DNA from: Erpobdella octoculata
Lineage: Eukaryota > Annelida > Clitellata > Hirudinida > Erpobdellidae
Direction: 5' to 3'
Assembly: GCA_963978895.1 (NCBI GenBank)
Contig: OZ022244.1
Location: forward strand, 20,781,717-20,845,716
Length of the DNA stretch: 64,000 bases
Shown: in pieces, positions 11,864-23,861 of the stretch
Numbering within the stretch: position 1 is the stretch's first letter
How the letters are laid out: each line of letters begins with the position of its first letter
Position numbers and translations under genes: made by a program
Notes under the pieces: generated by a model
Seen by the model: only the letters and a program-made list of their open reading frames with translations
Database searches by the model: none
Told to the model about the DNA's origin: nothing

Positions 11864-12929
11864 TAGAGAGTGACACGGGGACAACATTTCTTCCCCATCC
11901 CCACCCCGCAAAGAAAACTCTCTTCCCGTCCCCTCACTGTCCCCTCGCCCCATGTCCCCATCCCCACCCCATCCCCTCAATATCTGTCCCCATCCCCTAC
12001 CCATTCCCGCAGCTATCATTCCCAAACCCTCATTGTCCCCGCATTTTAAATTTTTATGCAAGTTTATTTTGAAGTTATTTAGTAAAAAAATTTGCAAAAA
12101 GATATGTTTTAAATGAAATAAGAAAGTAAAAAATATTAGTTCTTCAATCCATGTAGAAAAATTAAATCGTCAATGCAATCTTCATTTAGCTGTGTTCTTC
12201 TTTCTTCTAATATTCTGCCAGCCAATGAAAACACCCTTTCAGATGAGGTTTCAGTAGCAGGCACACTGACTGAACATATTTGTTATTTTGTTGCTGGAAA
12301 CAGAATTTACTTTTTTACAGCACTTTTTGTGTGCTTTTAGTCCGCTGGTGCCATCTCGTGATTTCCATTTCAGTAGCGAGTCACAATGAATGCATTGAAC
12401 CACTGATGTAAATGCGTCATCAATAAAAACGTTTAAAAAACTTGGCCAAACATCACTAGTGCCTTGACATTTGTCGAATCGCAAGCGTTCACTTTTAATT
12501 GAAATTAATTTTTCGATGTCGCATTTTTTCATTTCCATGTTATTTAAAACTACAAGCAAAAATGTACTATTGAAATTAAACAGATTCAAGACCAAGACAA
12601 TCAACCAAAATGAAATACAAAAAGAAAGATACTCCGGTAGAATTAGCTAAACAAAGAACAAAGACGATAAAACAGAGTACAAAGACGATAAAACAAAATA
12701 CAAAAAATTTTTTTTTTTAATTTTAAATTTTTAAAAATTAGTTTAAAAATTCATTAACGTTCCCGCGGAATTACCGTCAACATTTTCCCCATTACCGCAA
12801 ATTTTTTCCCCATTTTTTCCCCGTTACCGCGCGGTAATGGGGAAATTATTGAAATTTGTTCCCGTTACCGCGGTATAACCGCGGTAACCGCGGTATTTAC
12901 CGCGGTCGGTATTACCGTGTCACTCTCTA
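11864..12929 (-). mobile_element. Internally deleted hAT element, copy 1
   Basis: The inverted ends are TAGAGAGTGACACGG at 11864 and its complement finishing at 12929. The 1066-bp element is the near-identical inverse of 26262-27316. An 11-bp indel in the C-rich subterminal region and a handful of substitutions separate them. The flanking 8-mers (ctacaaac and atatatag) do not match, so this copy lacks a clear target duplication. It carries a BED finger and an hATC fragment only. Confidence 0.88.
12251..12538 (-). pseudogene. BED-finger fragment of hAT transposase (copy 1)
   Basis: The first ATG in frame is at 12538, which gives 95 residues beginning MEMKKCDIEKL. The BED zinc finger has CIHC, then SRDGTSGLKAHKKC (Cys-X2-Cys ... 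His-X3-Cys). BED fingers bind the transposon ends in hAT transposases. The frame is intact, and over its length the protein equals that of the copy at 26653. It stops where a deletion joins the N-terminal region, out of frame, to the hATC domain (12136-12264, reading SERVFSLAGRILEERR). The catalytic RNase H core is missing, so it cannot transpose by itself. Whether the short BED protein is made is unknown. Confidence 0.8.
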
Positions 12930-12968
12930 ATATATAGATATAGATATATATATATAAAAATATACAAA

Positions 12969-13935
12969 ATAAATTAAAAGTAATATTTGATCATTGATCG
13001 TTACGGGCTGGATTATCATTTCTACGCTGACGATACGCAGATCTACGGACACTGCGATTTTTGGGGTGCCGCAGAACTTTCCACGTCAGTCTCGACGTGT
13101 GTTGACGATGTCTCCCAATGGATGCGATCAAGTCGCCTCCAACTAAATTCTGGCAAATCAGAAGCCATCTGGTTTTTTACCCGACGTCGGAGTCACCTCT
13201 GCCCTTCTGAGTCTGTGTGCCTAGGAAATGACTGGATTACGCCGTCTTCTTCGATCAGAGACCTGGGCGTTTTTCTCGACTCCGATCTGACCATGCGCGC
13301 CCACGTTAGTCACGTGACACGCGCGTACTTTATGATGCTGCGCCAGATCCGAACTGTCGCGGCCCACCTTCCGGCGTTCCCCATCAGAACACTAATCACT
13401 TCATTGATACTCTCGAGGCTCGACTACTGCAACTCAGTTCTAGTCGGGTTTCCCAAAACTTTCACTCGACGCCTGCATGCCGTTATCAATGCTGCCGCCA
13501 TGCTCGCGTCGAGAAGCCGCAAACATGACCACATTACCCCAATACTCCACGAACTTCACAGGCTTAGAATTGAATGCAGGATAGTGTTTAAGTTGGCACT
13601 CATCATTTTCAAGTGCCTCAGAGAGATGGCCCCACAGTATTTTGCCTCATGACTCCAACGCCTACATGACATGCCATGTCGAAAACGACTTCGATCTTCT
13701 TTGTCTCGCTTCTCTTCGCTTCGGCAGGGCGTCTCAAGAGTGCTGGTGATAGGTCATTTGAGGTTGCTGGGCCAAGAATCTGGAACCAACTCCAATCAGA
13801 AGTAACATCCGCTTGCACCATTGAAGACTTCAAAAAGGTCCTCAAAACACACCTGTTCGGTGGCCTTGAGGCCCATTAACATGGACTTACGCCACCTTAA
13901 ATATTGTGTAACATTCATTCATTCATTCATAACTA
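12969..13935 (+). mobile_element. 5'-truncated L2/CR1-like LINE
   Basis: Only the last third of a non-LTR retrotransposon remains: part of the reverse transcriptase, the C-terminal region and a 3' tail of CATT repeats (13911-13930). CATT-type short tandem tails are typical of L2/CR1 elements. Severe 5' truncation is the normal result of target-primed reverse transcription. Confidence 0.85.
12987..13879 (+). pseudogene. L2/CR1-like reverse transcriptase, truncated and frameshifted
   Basis: The first frame (to 13652) starts at the catalytic palm motif FYADDTQIY. It continues with LQLNSGKSEAIW, SIRDLGVFLDSDLTMRAHV, LILSRLDYCNSVLVGFP and DHITPILHELHRL, the typical order of L2/CR1 clade reverse transcriptases. 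It stops after MAPQYFAS. A frameshift then moves the terminal block (GDRSFEVAGPRIWNQLQ, FKKVLKTHLF) to another frame ending at 13879. The finger subdomain and the endonuclease are absent. The protein copied element RNA at a nicked target; this copy is dead. Family confidence is high, exact clade moderate. Confidence 0.88.
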
Positions 13936-14600
<665 letters not shown>

Positions 14601-14604
14601 TATA

Positions 14605-14878
14605 CATAAATGAGCGGAAACGGGAACGGAAAAGCAACTGAGAGCGGAAGAGCGAGCGGGAAAGACAAAGCAAGCGAAAGCAGAAAAGCAACCGAGATCA
14701 AAAGAGCAAGCGGGAAAGAAAAAGTGACCGGAACGGGAAAGCTACCGGGAGCGAGAAACCGACCTGGAGCGAGAAAGCGACCGGGATCGGGAGAGCAAGC
14801 AGGAAAGGAAACGGGTGCGAGAGAGACAAACATTAGAAAAACCTCTAAAAACCCTGGGCAAAGTCGGGTACCCGCTAG
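14605..14878 (+). mobile_element. Helitron-like non-autonomous element, 3' end
   Basis: This is the inverse of the 317-634 family: purine-rich units around 'agcgagaaagcgaccggga', then 'ctgggcaaagtcgggtaccc' and a CTAG terminus at 14875-14878 followed by T. The stem before the terminus (CCTGG/TCGGG) has decayed from the CCCGG/CCGGG seen at 63377. Confidence 0.65.
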
Positions 14879-15540
14879 TTTATAATAAAATCAGTAGCTT
14901 TTAAATTTAATTCTATATTAAATTGTTAATCACCAAGTTCTGTTGAATTAATTTCCTTGACGACAAAACACAAAAACATTTGCACCATATAATTCTTTTC
15001 AAAAATATTGTAATTTTTTTCCACCCTTTAAAGCGCAAATTAACAGTGAACATTTTGAAAATTAAACTGCATACAGTTTTAAATTAATCGAATTAAAAAT
15101 TTAACTGTAATAATAACATTTAAAAAATGTTATTATTACTACATTTAAAATATTTTTATACTTTCTGAATTTTAATAGATTCTAATAAAGTAATAAATAA
15201 AATAATATATAAGTGATTACAAAGGAAATAATTTATACCTTCTGAATTTTAATAGATTCTATTGCACTATTAATTAAAATAATATTCAAATGATTACGCA
15301 TAAACTTTCAGTGCTTTGTAAAGTTCTGCACAATTATTGCACAATTAGAGACTCAAATGAATATGCTTAAAAAGTAATAAATGGGTCAAGATTCTAATTG
15401 TCCACCACAAGTAATTGGCACACGACATGGCCTGAAATCTTCACAAACAAAACATTTGAAATCAAGAAACAACTTTTAACCAACCGAAGACAAAAGCAAA
15501 CGTGAAATAACCATAAACCTACAAAACACCAAATGGAATT
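14879..15540. repeat. AT-rich spacer with a 74-bp tandem duplication
   Basis: Units at about 15162-15217 and 15236-15298 share 'ttctgaattttaatagattc' and a 'aagtgattac'-like end. Otherwise I see nothing here. This is the 3' flank of the peptidase gene. Confidence 0.6.
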
Positions 15541-15550
15541 AAAATAACCG

Positions 15551-15556
15551 TTTATT
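15551..15556 (-). promoter_or_regulatory. Poly(A) signal of the TCAF-like gene
   Basis: A canonical AATAAA on the minus strand lies 45 bases beyond the stop codon of the peptidase gene. It implies a very short 3' UTR. Confidence 0.6.
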
Positions 15557-15600
15557 CTGAAAAACAATTAAAGAACGAGAAAAAACCTCATAGACTCGTA

Positions 15601-17736
15601 TTACACAGGTTTAAAAACCAAATTTGGAAACTTTTCTTTGGCTAGTTTAACTCTGTCTGGCGCTTCTTTAGTTATTTCATCGTTGGGTAAAAATTCAGTA
15701 AGTTTCAGAGAGGTCAACTTTTTTAATGCGTGTCCTGAAAGAGGCATTCCCCAGAAAGTCGCAATGGGAGCTAAGTTGTGTTTGCTTTTTTGTGAAAAAA
15801 TTATAAACCACATATCGATTTTGCGCTGGTCATCTCTTGGTTTCTCGTGAGGTGTCAACGCTTGGTAGCGACGAAAAACTTTCTTGTAAGTTTCGAATGT
15901 GAAAGCGTTGATGAGCTGGGCGTAAAAATAAAGCGCCAATTCTGGCTCTTTTCTCCATGTATTGAAATCAGCACCGCTTTTCAAATACTTCAGGGCACTT
16001 GCTGTTTGTTCTTGAAGCCAAGGATGAATCCATGCTTTTATACCGCAGATGGTCTTCATGCCATAAAGAGTGAAAATGTTTACTGTAACCTCTCCAGTGC
16101 CATGAAATGTCCACTCGTGCTGCTGCATGTTGTGACCAATTTCGTGAAACAGTCCCCAGAATCCATATTTTTTTAAATTTGTTGCATTCAGTAGAAATTT
16201 TGCATTTTTCGGATCAACAACATCTAAATGAGTAACAATCGGATATCCGGAATGCATGTATCCGGCACTAGGTTGTTCATCTGCAACGATCCACATTCTT
16301 CGTTCCTGATTGATATCAGTTCCTCTCAAATCGTGATAAGCTAGCAATAAATCATCATACAGTTTCAACACATCTGTCGGGTCTTCAAAGGTTCTGATGC
16401 AAGATGACGGCACAGTGATGGATATGTACCTGCCAGACAGGTCAGCCCACAGTCCTGGATCATTTCGGCTTTCTTTCCAAGATTTGCCTTTATTTATCAA
16501 GTCAAATGTGGGTGAATGGACAATGTTGTGGACAGTAAATTCAATATTACTTTTTGTATTTTTAGGACTCAGGAGGTATATTCCACCTCCAAATGGACTT
16601 GAAAGGTCATGATTTCCAAGAGCATTTATTGTTATTGTATGACATAAACGTGGCCACCTGTTAACTTTTGGGCCACCGAGACGATCCATGTGGGCCCCTA
16701 CGATGACGGTCCATGCCTTTGAAATGTTTGTCACTTCCATAGTAACACAAACAGCTGCAGGAGCGTAGCAAGCTGTAAAATGAAAATCTTCTCTAATTGA
16801 TGCAAACTGGACTGTTTTGCTCAGCAGCTGAGGAAGTTTATTGAAATCACCAGGAAAGTATTTTATACCAGGAGCTTTGAAGTTTTTTATTTGTTGCAAA
16901 TTGGCTCCAAGTAACCAAAAGTCTAAAAGATTCTTTTCATTGAGATTTTTACTTTGCAACTTTGTCGAATGACATAGTTTTGTTATTTTCGCATCAACTG
17001 ATTTCCAGTGCTTGTCAATTGATGGCTTGAACGTTCCGGCTATTTCAGGAGTTAACTCATTAATACCTGAAAGTAAAGCAATTTTATCTATCAAACCTTC
17101 TGGGTTCTCTTCATTCCAAAAAAGGCAACGTTTTATATGTCCATCGGCAGCTTTGTTTAATTTAGGTACAAACTCCTCTCTATCATTTTTTGCATATTCT
17201 TTAGAATACGAAAATCCAGCCTTGTTAAGAAGTTTTCCATACGGCAGTTCACTGAGGTGCTTAGTAGGATTCTGCTGAAGCCACACCCATGGAGTCGTAG
17301 CATGGATAAATGCACCTCCTTGTCTTATATATTCCTCTAACAACTTGGAAGATATTGTTTCTCTTCCTCCAAGACATACAACAATGTCGTATGCCTGCAA
17401 CTCTTTCATAGGAAAACTCGGCCTTGTTTCATCCAATCTTAATATTTTTACATCATCAGAAAGCTTTTTATTTGCGACCCAATTTCTAACATTACGATAA
17501 AGGGTTGAATTTTTGTACGAACCTTCTGGATCGGCCACTTGTTTACCATAAGAGTGATGCGAAAAGGAAAATATGCGACCTCTTCCTAATTCAGCAGCTG
17601 CCATGATGATGTCTTCTTCGTTCTGACCTGTCAAGATTGGTTCTGCGTTGTCACCAAACACGATGATCTTTCCAGGCGTTCTGATCTTCTCGATAAGATC
17701 AACATCAAACAACACATCATCTCGGCAAGACTCCAT
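15601..17736 (-). CDS. TCAF-like M60-family metallopeptidase
   Basis: A single uninterrupted 711-residue frame. The first ATG in frame is at 17736, after an in-frame stop at 17758; a start further up would need a TTG codon. Residues 20-60 and 117-152 (IVVCLGGRET, YIRQGGAFIHATTPW) match the glutamine-amidotransferase-like fold found before the peptidase domain in TRPM8 channel-associated factors. Residues of roughly 325-620 form the M60 domain. It contains FGGGIYLLSP (382-391) and the gluzincin site HEIGHN (531-536), with the probable third zinc ligand Glu549 in FHGTGEVTVN. H531, H535 and E532 are all present, so catalysis is plausible. There is no signal peptide or membrane segment. Vertebrate TCAFs are about 920 residues, so this protein is shorter at the N terminus. 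Vertebrate TCAFs bind TRPM8; other M60 proteins cut glycoproteins. The substrate here is unknown. No intron is visible. Confidence 0.88.
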   Translation of the reverse strand: MESCRDDVLFDVDLIEKIRTPGKIIVFGDNAEPILTGQNEEDIIMAAAELGRGRIFSFSHHSYGKQVADPEGSYKNSTLYRNVRNWVANKKLSDDVKILRLDETRPSFPMKELQAYDIVVCLGGRETISSKLLEEYIRQGGAFIHATTPWVWLQQNPTKHLSELPYGKLLNKAGFSYSKEYAKNDREEFVPKLNKAADGHIKRCLFWNEENPEGLIDKIALLSGINELTPEIAGTFKPSIDKHWKSVDAKITKLCHSTKLQSKNLNEKNLLDFWLLGANLQQIKNFKAPGIKYFPGDFNKLPQLLSKTVQFASIREDFHFTACYAPAAVCVTMEVTNISKAWTVIVGAHMDRLGGPKVNRWPRLCHTITINALGNHDLSSPFGGGIYLLSPKNTKSNIEFTVHNIVHSPTFDLINKGKSWKESRNDPGLWADLSGRYISITVPSSCIRTFEDPTDVLKLYDDLLLAYHDLRGTDINQERRMWIVADEQPSAGYMHSGYPIVTHLDVVDPKNAKFLLNATNLKKYGFWGLFHEIGHNMQQHEWTFHGTGEVTVNIFTLYGMKTICGIKAWIHPWLQEQTASALKYLKSGADFNTWRKEPELALYFYAQLINAFTFETYKKVFRRYQALTPHEKPRDDQRKIDMWFIIFSQKSKHNLAPIATFWGMPLSGHALKKLTSLKLTEFLPNDEITKEAPDRVKLAKEKFPNLVFKPV

Positions 17737-18911
17737 TAGATGCAACAAAAAACACTTTCAAGAGTCGATCGTTTAACTTTGCTAGCAGCATAAAATTTAA
17801 TTTGAGTCGAACCAAGGAAAAATCAATCTTTTTTCTCACGATATGTAGCAAGACTTTATATATTCTTTTACACAAAGTCAAGTCAATCGTTCTTTTGAAT
17901 CGCACGCAGTTTTCTAGCCTATTATAAGATACAATTCATTGATTTGTTTGAATACTACAGTTTAATTTTAGCGTGGTTTGGCAACCTACAATTAAACTTT
18001 AGCATGAGTCATATTGGCTAGTAACATAAACACGTGTTTCAGAAGAATCGAAGGTAACAGCTGATAGAAGCTCGCTTGATAAGGTGGTCTTCAACCACCA
18101 TCGATATTTGGTTTCGAAATCGTTTATTTAAGTGCTCATGCACTTCATGGTAATACAAAAAAAATACATTTTAAACAAAATAAACATTAGAAACTCAGTC
18201 CATTGAAATGCTTACTGAAAACTGTTTCCAACTGATTGACTTGATTTTTAATCATTTCTTTGGCCTTGATAAAACACGTTTCAGACTTTATTTCCGGTAG
18301 TAGAACATTCCATATTTTTCTGTTTTTCTAAGATAACTACCAGGGACATCCGATACAGTGACATCATCTCTTGTTTTTGATCTGGTGCATCTGCTTTTAA
18401 GCTGTATATCTTCCCGGTACTGTTGATCTTTATGCGTTTTAAATGCTAAAATAGCATTAAAAATTATGCTGTGTTGCAATATGGTTTTTAAATTACATTT
18501 GTTCATAAGATTTTGGTAAATTATATCGTAATTTACCTATCTCTTGAATAGAAAATTTGACCAAATTCTGCGTTCATAAAACTGAAATTATTTCAGAAAA
18601 ATTCTGACGATATTCAAACATGTGTTACCAATAAAACATGTCAACCTTCACGTGTTAAAAAAATAACAAATTTTATGTGATTTTTCTTTGCATCCACTCC
18701 TAATCGATTTTTATAAATATTCTCCAAAAATAAAGTTTACGTTAATGTTGAAAGTCTTTGAACTCTAGCTGGCTGGTTGTTACAAATTGACTACATCTTG
18801 TTAAACAACAAAGCATACAATACAATAAAACAAAACTTTAAAAATATTATGACAAGATTTGACCATTGGGAGGAAAAAGAATATTTAATACAATGTTTTG
18901 TCATACAAAAT
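17737..18911. other. 5' flank of the peptidase gene, no recognised feature
   Basis: No clear TATA box or upstream exon of the minus-strand gene is seen. A 60-residue minus-strand frame at 18288-18506 contains KSRCTRSKTRDDVTVSDVPG. I do not recognise it, and without splice support I leave it uncalled. Confidence 0.4.
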
Positions 18912-19195
18912 CATAAGCGTACAAGCCGGGAGCGGGACGGCAGCCCCCCCAGTTTCATGCAAAAATGTTTAAAAATTCGGGCAAATGGGCTGAAAATTCG
19001 GGCAAAACAGTTTAAAAAATTTTGACTAAATAGGTTCAACATTTCAAAAAAGGTCTTTAAAACTCAAGTCAATTTAATAACGATTGGAGTCTTGAACGAA
19101 TATAAAACATAAATTGCCCGATAATGATATTACAACGGAAACGAGTACTGATAGGCAAGTTAAAGGACCAGCAGAATAGGCTGTCACATGGACAA

Positions 19196-19229
19196 TAAGA
19201 GAGAGAGAGAGAGAGAAAGAAAGAGAGAG

Positions 19230-19265
<36 letters not shown>

Positions 19266-19266
19266 T
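19196..19266. repeat. (GA)n / (GAAA)n simple repeat
   Basis: A purine-rich simple repeat inside the hAT relic. Confidence 0.9.
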
Positions 19267-19721
19267 TTTAAAGAAGTTTTATCGGTGTTATTTGCTCAGC
19301 TCATGAATAACATTTTATTTTCAACAATTGCGTTTTTTATCAGTTTTGTTAAGACGAGGTGGTAAGAAAGTTTTTTTTTCAAAACAATTAAATAGAATCT
19401 ATTTTCGTGTTTTGGTTTTTGCAAGCTTAAGAATTACATTTAGCGAATATTTCAATTTAATCTTGCGTCAATTTTGCAATTTCTTTATCATCCAAATCAA
19501 TCATATCTAAGGCACATAAAATTTTTATTGAGTAAAAGCTGGTTTTGTTTCTTACTTTCAGCAAATGTCTTCTTTTGTTTACTCAGAGCTAATTTTTTGA
19601 TGGTAATGACAGTACTAAAATAGAAATATGTCAAAAATTCAAATTTGATGTTCATGATTAATGTTCAATATAATAATTCGTTTTTTTTCACCCACATGGC
19701 AACGCTCTTGGTACCTATATA

Positions 19722-19986
19722 CGAGGAGTTGACCACTCAAAAAATTCCTTGTACACCCTTGGAATTTACGCAAAAATTCCAAACAATCCAAATTACGCAA
19801 AAATTTCACAAAAAACGCAAAAATTCCAAAAAACGCAAATATTCCTAAGAAATTTGTTAGAGGTTTTGCTATAAAACGCAAAAATTCCAAAATACGCAAA
19901 AATTTCAGATAATTCCAAAAAAAATCCTAAGGAATTTTTTGGAATTTTTGTTTTGTACACCCATCTGGAGAGTGGTCAACCCCTCG
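19722..19986. mobile_element. hAT-type MITE nested in the hAT relic
   Basis: 265 bp long. The inverted ends are CGAGGAGTTGACCACTC and GAGTGGTCAACCCCTCG (one mismatch). A perfect 8-bp target duplication, cctatata, lies at 19714-19721 and 19987-19994. The interior is a degenerate tandem array of 'acgcaaaaattccaaa' units, and both subterminal regions contain 'tgtacaccc'. No coding capacity. Confidence 0.9.
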
Positions 19987-20458
19987 CCTATATATTTCAT
20001 ATCTTTTAACGATAAACTGCAATATCAAATTTTATTCATAGACTTAATTTTGTCTATGATTAATTTTGGTTACGATTTGAAAATAAACTTTCTACAATGA
20101 ATTGCTGTGAATTGTTTATAGTTAACGTTTTTGTTTAATTGTTTGTCGTCTATTTTATGTACTTCAAATGTCCTTATTAGATTTTTTGCTGAAGCTAGCA
20201 AATGATGATTTTATGAAAAGGTTTGGCTTATCACCTTTTATTTTTATTATTCTGGGTTTAAAGTATGGTTTGAATTTACAAATATAATAAAAAAAGAGTG
20301 GTAAATAATCATATCGAAAAACTTTTTAAAGGTTTAATTTTTGTATGCCTAAAATTAAAGAAAATAAAAATTACAAATGTTGTCAAAAAAACTATTTAAG
20401 AATTACCAAGTAAATTGATTAAATACCTTGTCTATTTTACAGATAGACAGAACTCATA

Positions 20459-23117
20459 ATGGAAAAGACGCGCAAACGGGGATATCGGCAGCGTTTCAGA
20501 TGTGTTAAATGTGAGAAAGAAATAAGACTCGGACTATAAAATATAACACATAGAGATAGTTCATGCTAGGCAAAGTTTCGCCTTTACACCAGGGCTTGGA
20601 AAATCCCAGCAAACACTGAGCAATTTTTTTATTAAAGTCCCAGTAACTAAAGAAGATTTGCTGGAGAACGAAGTAGGAAGCGATGACTCAGATGAGGACG
20701 CCGACGAATTGATTTATGAGCCCGAAAGTTGCAAAAAAACCGAAATTATCTGCTCATCTGGATATGGAAATATTTCTGACAAAAATGATTAGGAAAATGA
20801 TGCAATTCACAAATCTACACCAGATCCGAATCAGCCGAACATTGCTACGGAAACCGAACCCTGTCAACCAATCTTGTAACATTACAAACCCAAAAATTTT
20901 GTAAATGAGACTTTTACGCGAGATTTCAAGAGCGAATGGTTCACAATTCATACATGGCTTAGCTACGACCCTGACAAATTTTTAACCTCCTGTTATCCTT
21001 GCAAAGTGGTAATGAATAGCAACACTTTTACTTTCAAAAACTGGAAAAAAAACTAAACGCCTCACAAAGCATGCCTAAAGTGATTTTCATCAGAATGCAA
21101 GGCATTGAATAGATTTTCGAGCTAACACGAAGCGCCACACATCTGTTTTGAGCCAGCTAAATACGATACACAAAGAAAAATTAGCACTAAATCAGGAGTA
21201 CTTGAAAATTATTATCGATACTCTTCTGTTTACTGCTCAGCAAAACACACCTCAACGAGGTCATGATGGAAGTTTCTGGCATAATACATCTTCAGTCCAA
21301 AAACATTCCATGGTTAGAAGAAAAATTGCAAAGCCATTTAGATGCTCATGTGCAATGAATTGCGTCATCTATACGAAATGAAATTCTTGACATCATGGCT
21401 GAGGTTGTCCTAAAACAAATTTACTTCCAATGATGTCAAGTTTTTTTCGAGTTATTCTATCATCGTTGATGAAACGTCGGACATCAGCAGGACTGAACAA
21501 CTGTCAATATGTCTTCGATTCATCAACAAAGGAGAAACGATAGAATCTTTTATCAATTTTAGGATACACCATCTACCAAAAGATAAGTTTTATGTGAATT
21601 GGTAAAAAATGCTCTCGGCAAGCTGGAGCTACCCCTTGACAAAATTGTAGGACAATGTTTTGGCGGCGCAGCAAATATGAGCGGCATTCACAAAGGTTTG
21701 GCTACAAGAATGAAAGAATTATCTCTACTTGTAATTTATGCTCATTGTTATGGGCACTTGTTAAATCTAGCAATACAAGATACGGTAACAGAAGTAAAAC
21801 CACTCCGCAATGCTTTAGGTACTATGTAAAGTTTGTACAACTTTCTGGAGGCTAGCCCTAAAAAACACGCTGTTTTACATAGCGTTACGTTCGACGGTGA
21901 AAAAATGTCACAGCCACTTTAATCTCAAAGTTTAATCATGTGGTCATGTAGATATGAATCAGTAAAAGCCGTGGTAGAGCAGTTGTCTAATATCATAACG
22001 GCCTTGCTCTCTCTGACAGATGATCACGATCCCAAAACGTATATAGACAATACAGCCTTACTGACTGCAATATGTGACTTTATTTTTTTTGTGGGTTGGT
22101 TGTGTTGAAAATAATATTATCAAACACAAATAGTCTTAGCAAATATTTGCAGGGAAAAACTGACGACGTGATAACAGCCAAAAAACAGCCACAGCAACCA
22201 AAGACACTCTTCATCACTGTAGAAATCAAGAGCACTTTGAAAATGCTTGGATCTACACCGATAAACTTGCGCAAAGTGTAAAGGCAGTTATCCACGGCAC
22301 ACGATTTTTTGTTCAAAGAGGCAAGAGTTGGAAGGAAAAGACAATGTTTGTAAATGTTCTCGTAGAAGACAAGCTATAGTTGGCGAGGAACCAGCAACAG
22401 ACGCTTAACTAATTCAAACTGCCAAGATTGCCATCGAATATCTACGTTTTATCTCAGTCTGGATAAAGTTAATGGCGAAATAGGCTCCAGATTTAGTAGT
22501 AATGACCAAGACACGCTGTGTTCACTAGGATCTGTTATTCTCAACTCTGAAGAGTCAGACGAACACAAAAAATTGCCTTGCAGTATGAGGTTGATCACTA
22601 TTTGCTAAAGACAGAAAAAGTAATCTACTCCAAGTTTCTCATTGACCACACTGCTAAAGCAGGTACACAAGCAGCCGCCGCCGATGTTGTCTCAATATTT
22701 TACAACAATGACCTTCATGTTGTTTTACCAATTTTCAATCAAGTTGCTAATATTTTGGTCGCAATTCCAGCCACATCTTGTTCTGTCGAACGTTCCTTCA
22801 ACGCGCTCAGACGCATTAAAACATATTTACGGATTACAATGGGCCAAATACGTCCAGACAGTGTGGCAATTTTAAATATTGAACGAAAATATGCTAATAT
22901 GTCTGTTGGTACAAATAGTGACCAAATTATTAATATTTTTGTTTCCAGGAAATCCAGAAAACCATATTTTTTGAATGTTTTAATAAAAAAGTTTCTGTAC
23001 TTCGGAATACTTTTTATAAATATACAAACAAAAATATATTTGATCAAAAAATTTGATTATAACGCCCATGTTCATTTATCGCATATTTTAAAAAAAAACC
23101 TAAAAATTAAACTTTAA
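20459..23117 (+). pseudogene. hAT transposase (TTF finger / DUF4371 / hATC type), broken
   Basis: Fragments in order: a basic N terminus from ATG 20459 (MEKTRKRGYRQRF), an acidic region near 20670, and a TTF-type zinc finger around 20920-21110 (WLSYDPDKFLTSCYPC, then FTFKNWKK). The RNase H-like core lies at 21450-21850 (IVDETSDISRTEQLS and, at 21599-21829, CFGGAANMSGIHKGLATRM and YAHCYGHLLNLAIQDT). The hATC dimerisation domain lies at 22578-23117 (IPATSCSVERSFNALRRIKT). This matches transposases related to ZMYM1 and DUF4371 proteins. Multiple stops and frameshifts kill it. Protein order, terminal repeats and target duplication all agree. Confidence 0.88.
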
Positions 23118-23293
23118 ATGAAAAAATTGTCCTTCTAATAATCATAGAAAAGATTTTTTGGGTTTCAAGTACTTTCTCAAAACTCCTTGACGGCTTAGAG
23201 ATAACCGTCGCCAGGTATCCATCCCCCAGCGTTCGGGCTATAATAATTTCAGCCCCCAACTTTGATTAGCTCCTGTACGCCTATGTACAAAAT

Positions 23294-23861
23294 CATGAAA
23301 TTATCCGATTCAAGACATTTACGGACATTGTGTTTCTTTGTTAAAAGGTGAATGAAATTTAGGTTAGCAGAACAATGCGCAGACCCATCATTCAATCAGC
23401 AAGATGACAATAAAATGGTTTGATAGTGTCACAGTTATAATTGTTTACAACTTTAAAAAAAATCGATAGTTTGAGAAATAAAGCATTGAACATTATTTTA
23501 ACTGCTGAGTTTGTGTTTAGAAAAAGAATAAAAACCGCAAATTTATTTTCAAACAGAAAATCAAAGTTCAGTTTTGCGAACAAGATTTGGGAAAAAATCA
23601 ATAAAATTTTGAATATATCCAGGAGCAAATAATGTTTTCCCGTAGAGCCATTAATATGCTTATTTTTCATAACAGCAGATGTCTGTGATGGATGCTCTAT
23701 GTGTATCATCATCAACACACTTTGGACGAAAAACTGAAACGCCCAAGTTATTTATTAACTAATTAACATTTCAACAACATTAACTAGTTAATTATATCAA
23801 ATATTGTTTGAAATAATAAGTATTAAATTTTTAAACAAACGCATCTAAAGTCGAGCCTGAG
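23294..23861. other. No recognised feature
   Basis: AT-rich DNA. Small frames show no family signature. Confidence 0.5.

Larger units (their letters stand above)
18912..23285 (+). mobile_element. hAT transposon relic with intact ends and target duplication
   Basis: The 4374-bp element starts CATAAGCGTACA and ends TGTACGCCTATG (11 of 12 complementary). A perfect 8-bp duplication, tacaaaat, flanks it at 18904-18911 and 23286-23293. Both subterminal regions carry a C-rich run (cagcccccccag; cagcccccaac). It encodes a broken ZMYM1-like hAT transposase and has received a MITE at 19722. Confidence 0.9.

Noticed and set aside
11848..12072. Pro-rich frame in the C-rich end of the deleted hAT (also 27075-27326)
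   Set aside because: Lies in the noncoding subterminal repeats of the transposon and differs by an indel between copies.
17737..17748. Four extra residues at the start of the TCAF-like protein
   Set aside because: They would need a TTG start. The first ATG is at 17736, and a stop lies just upstream.
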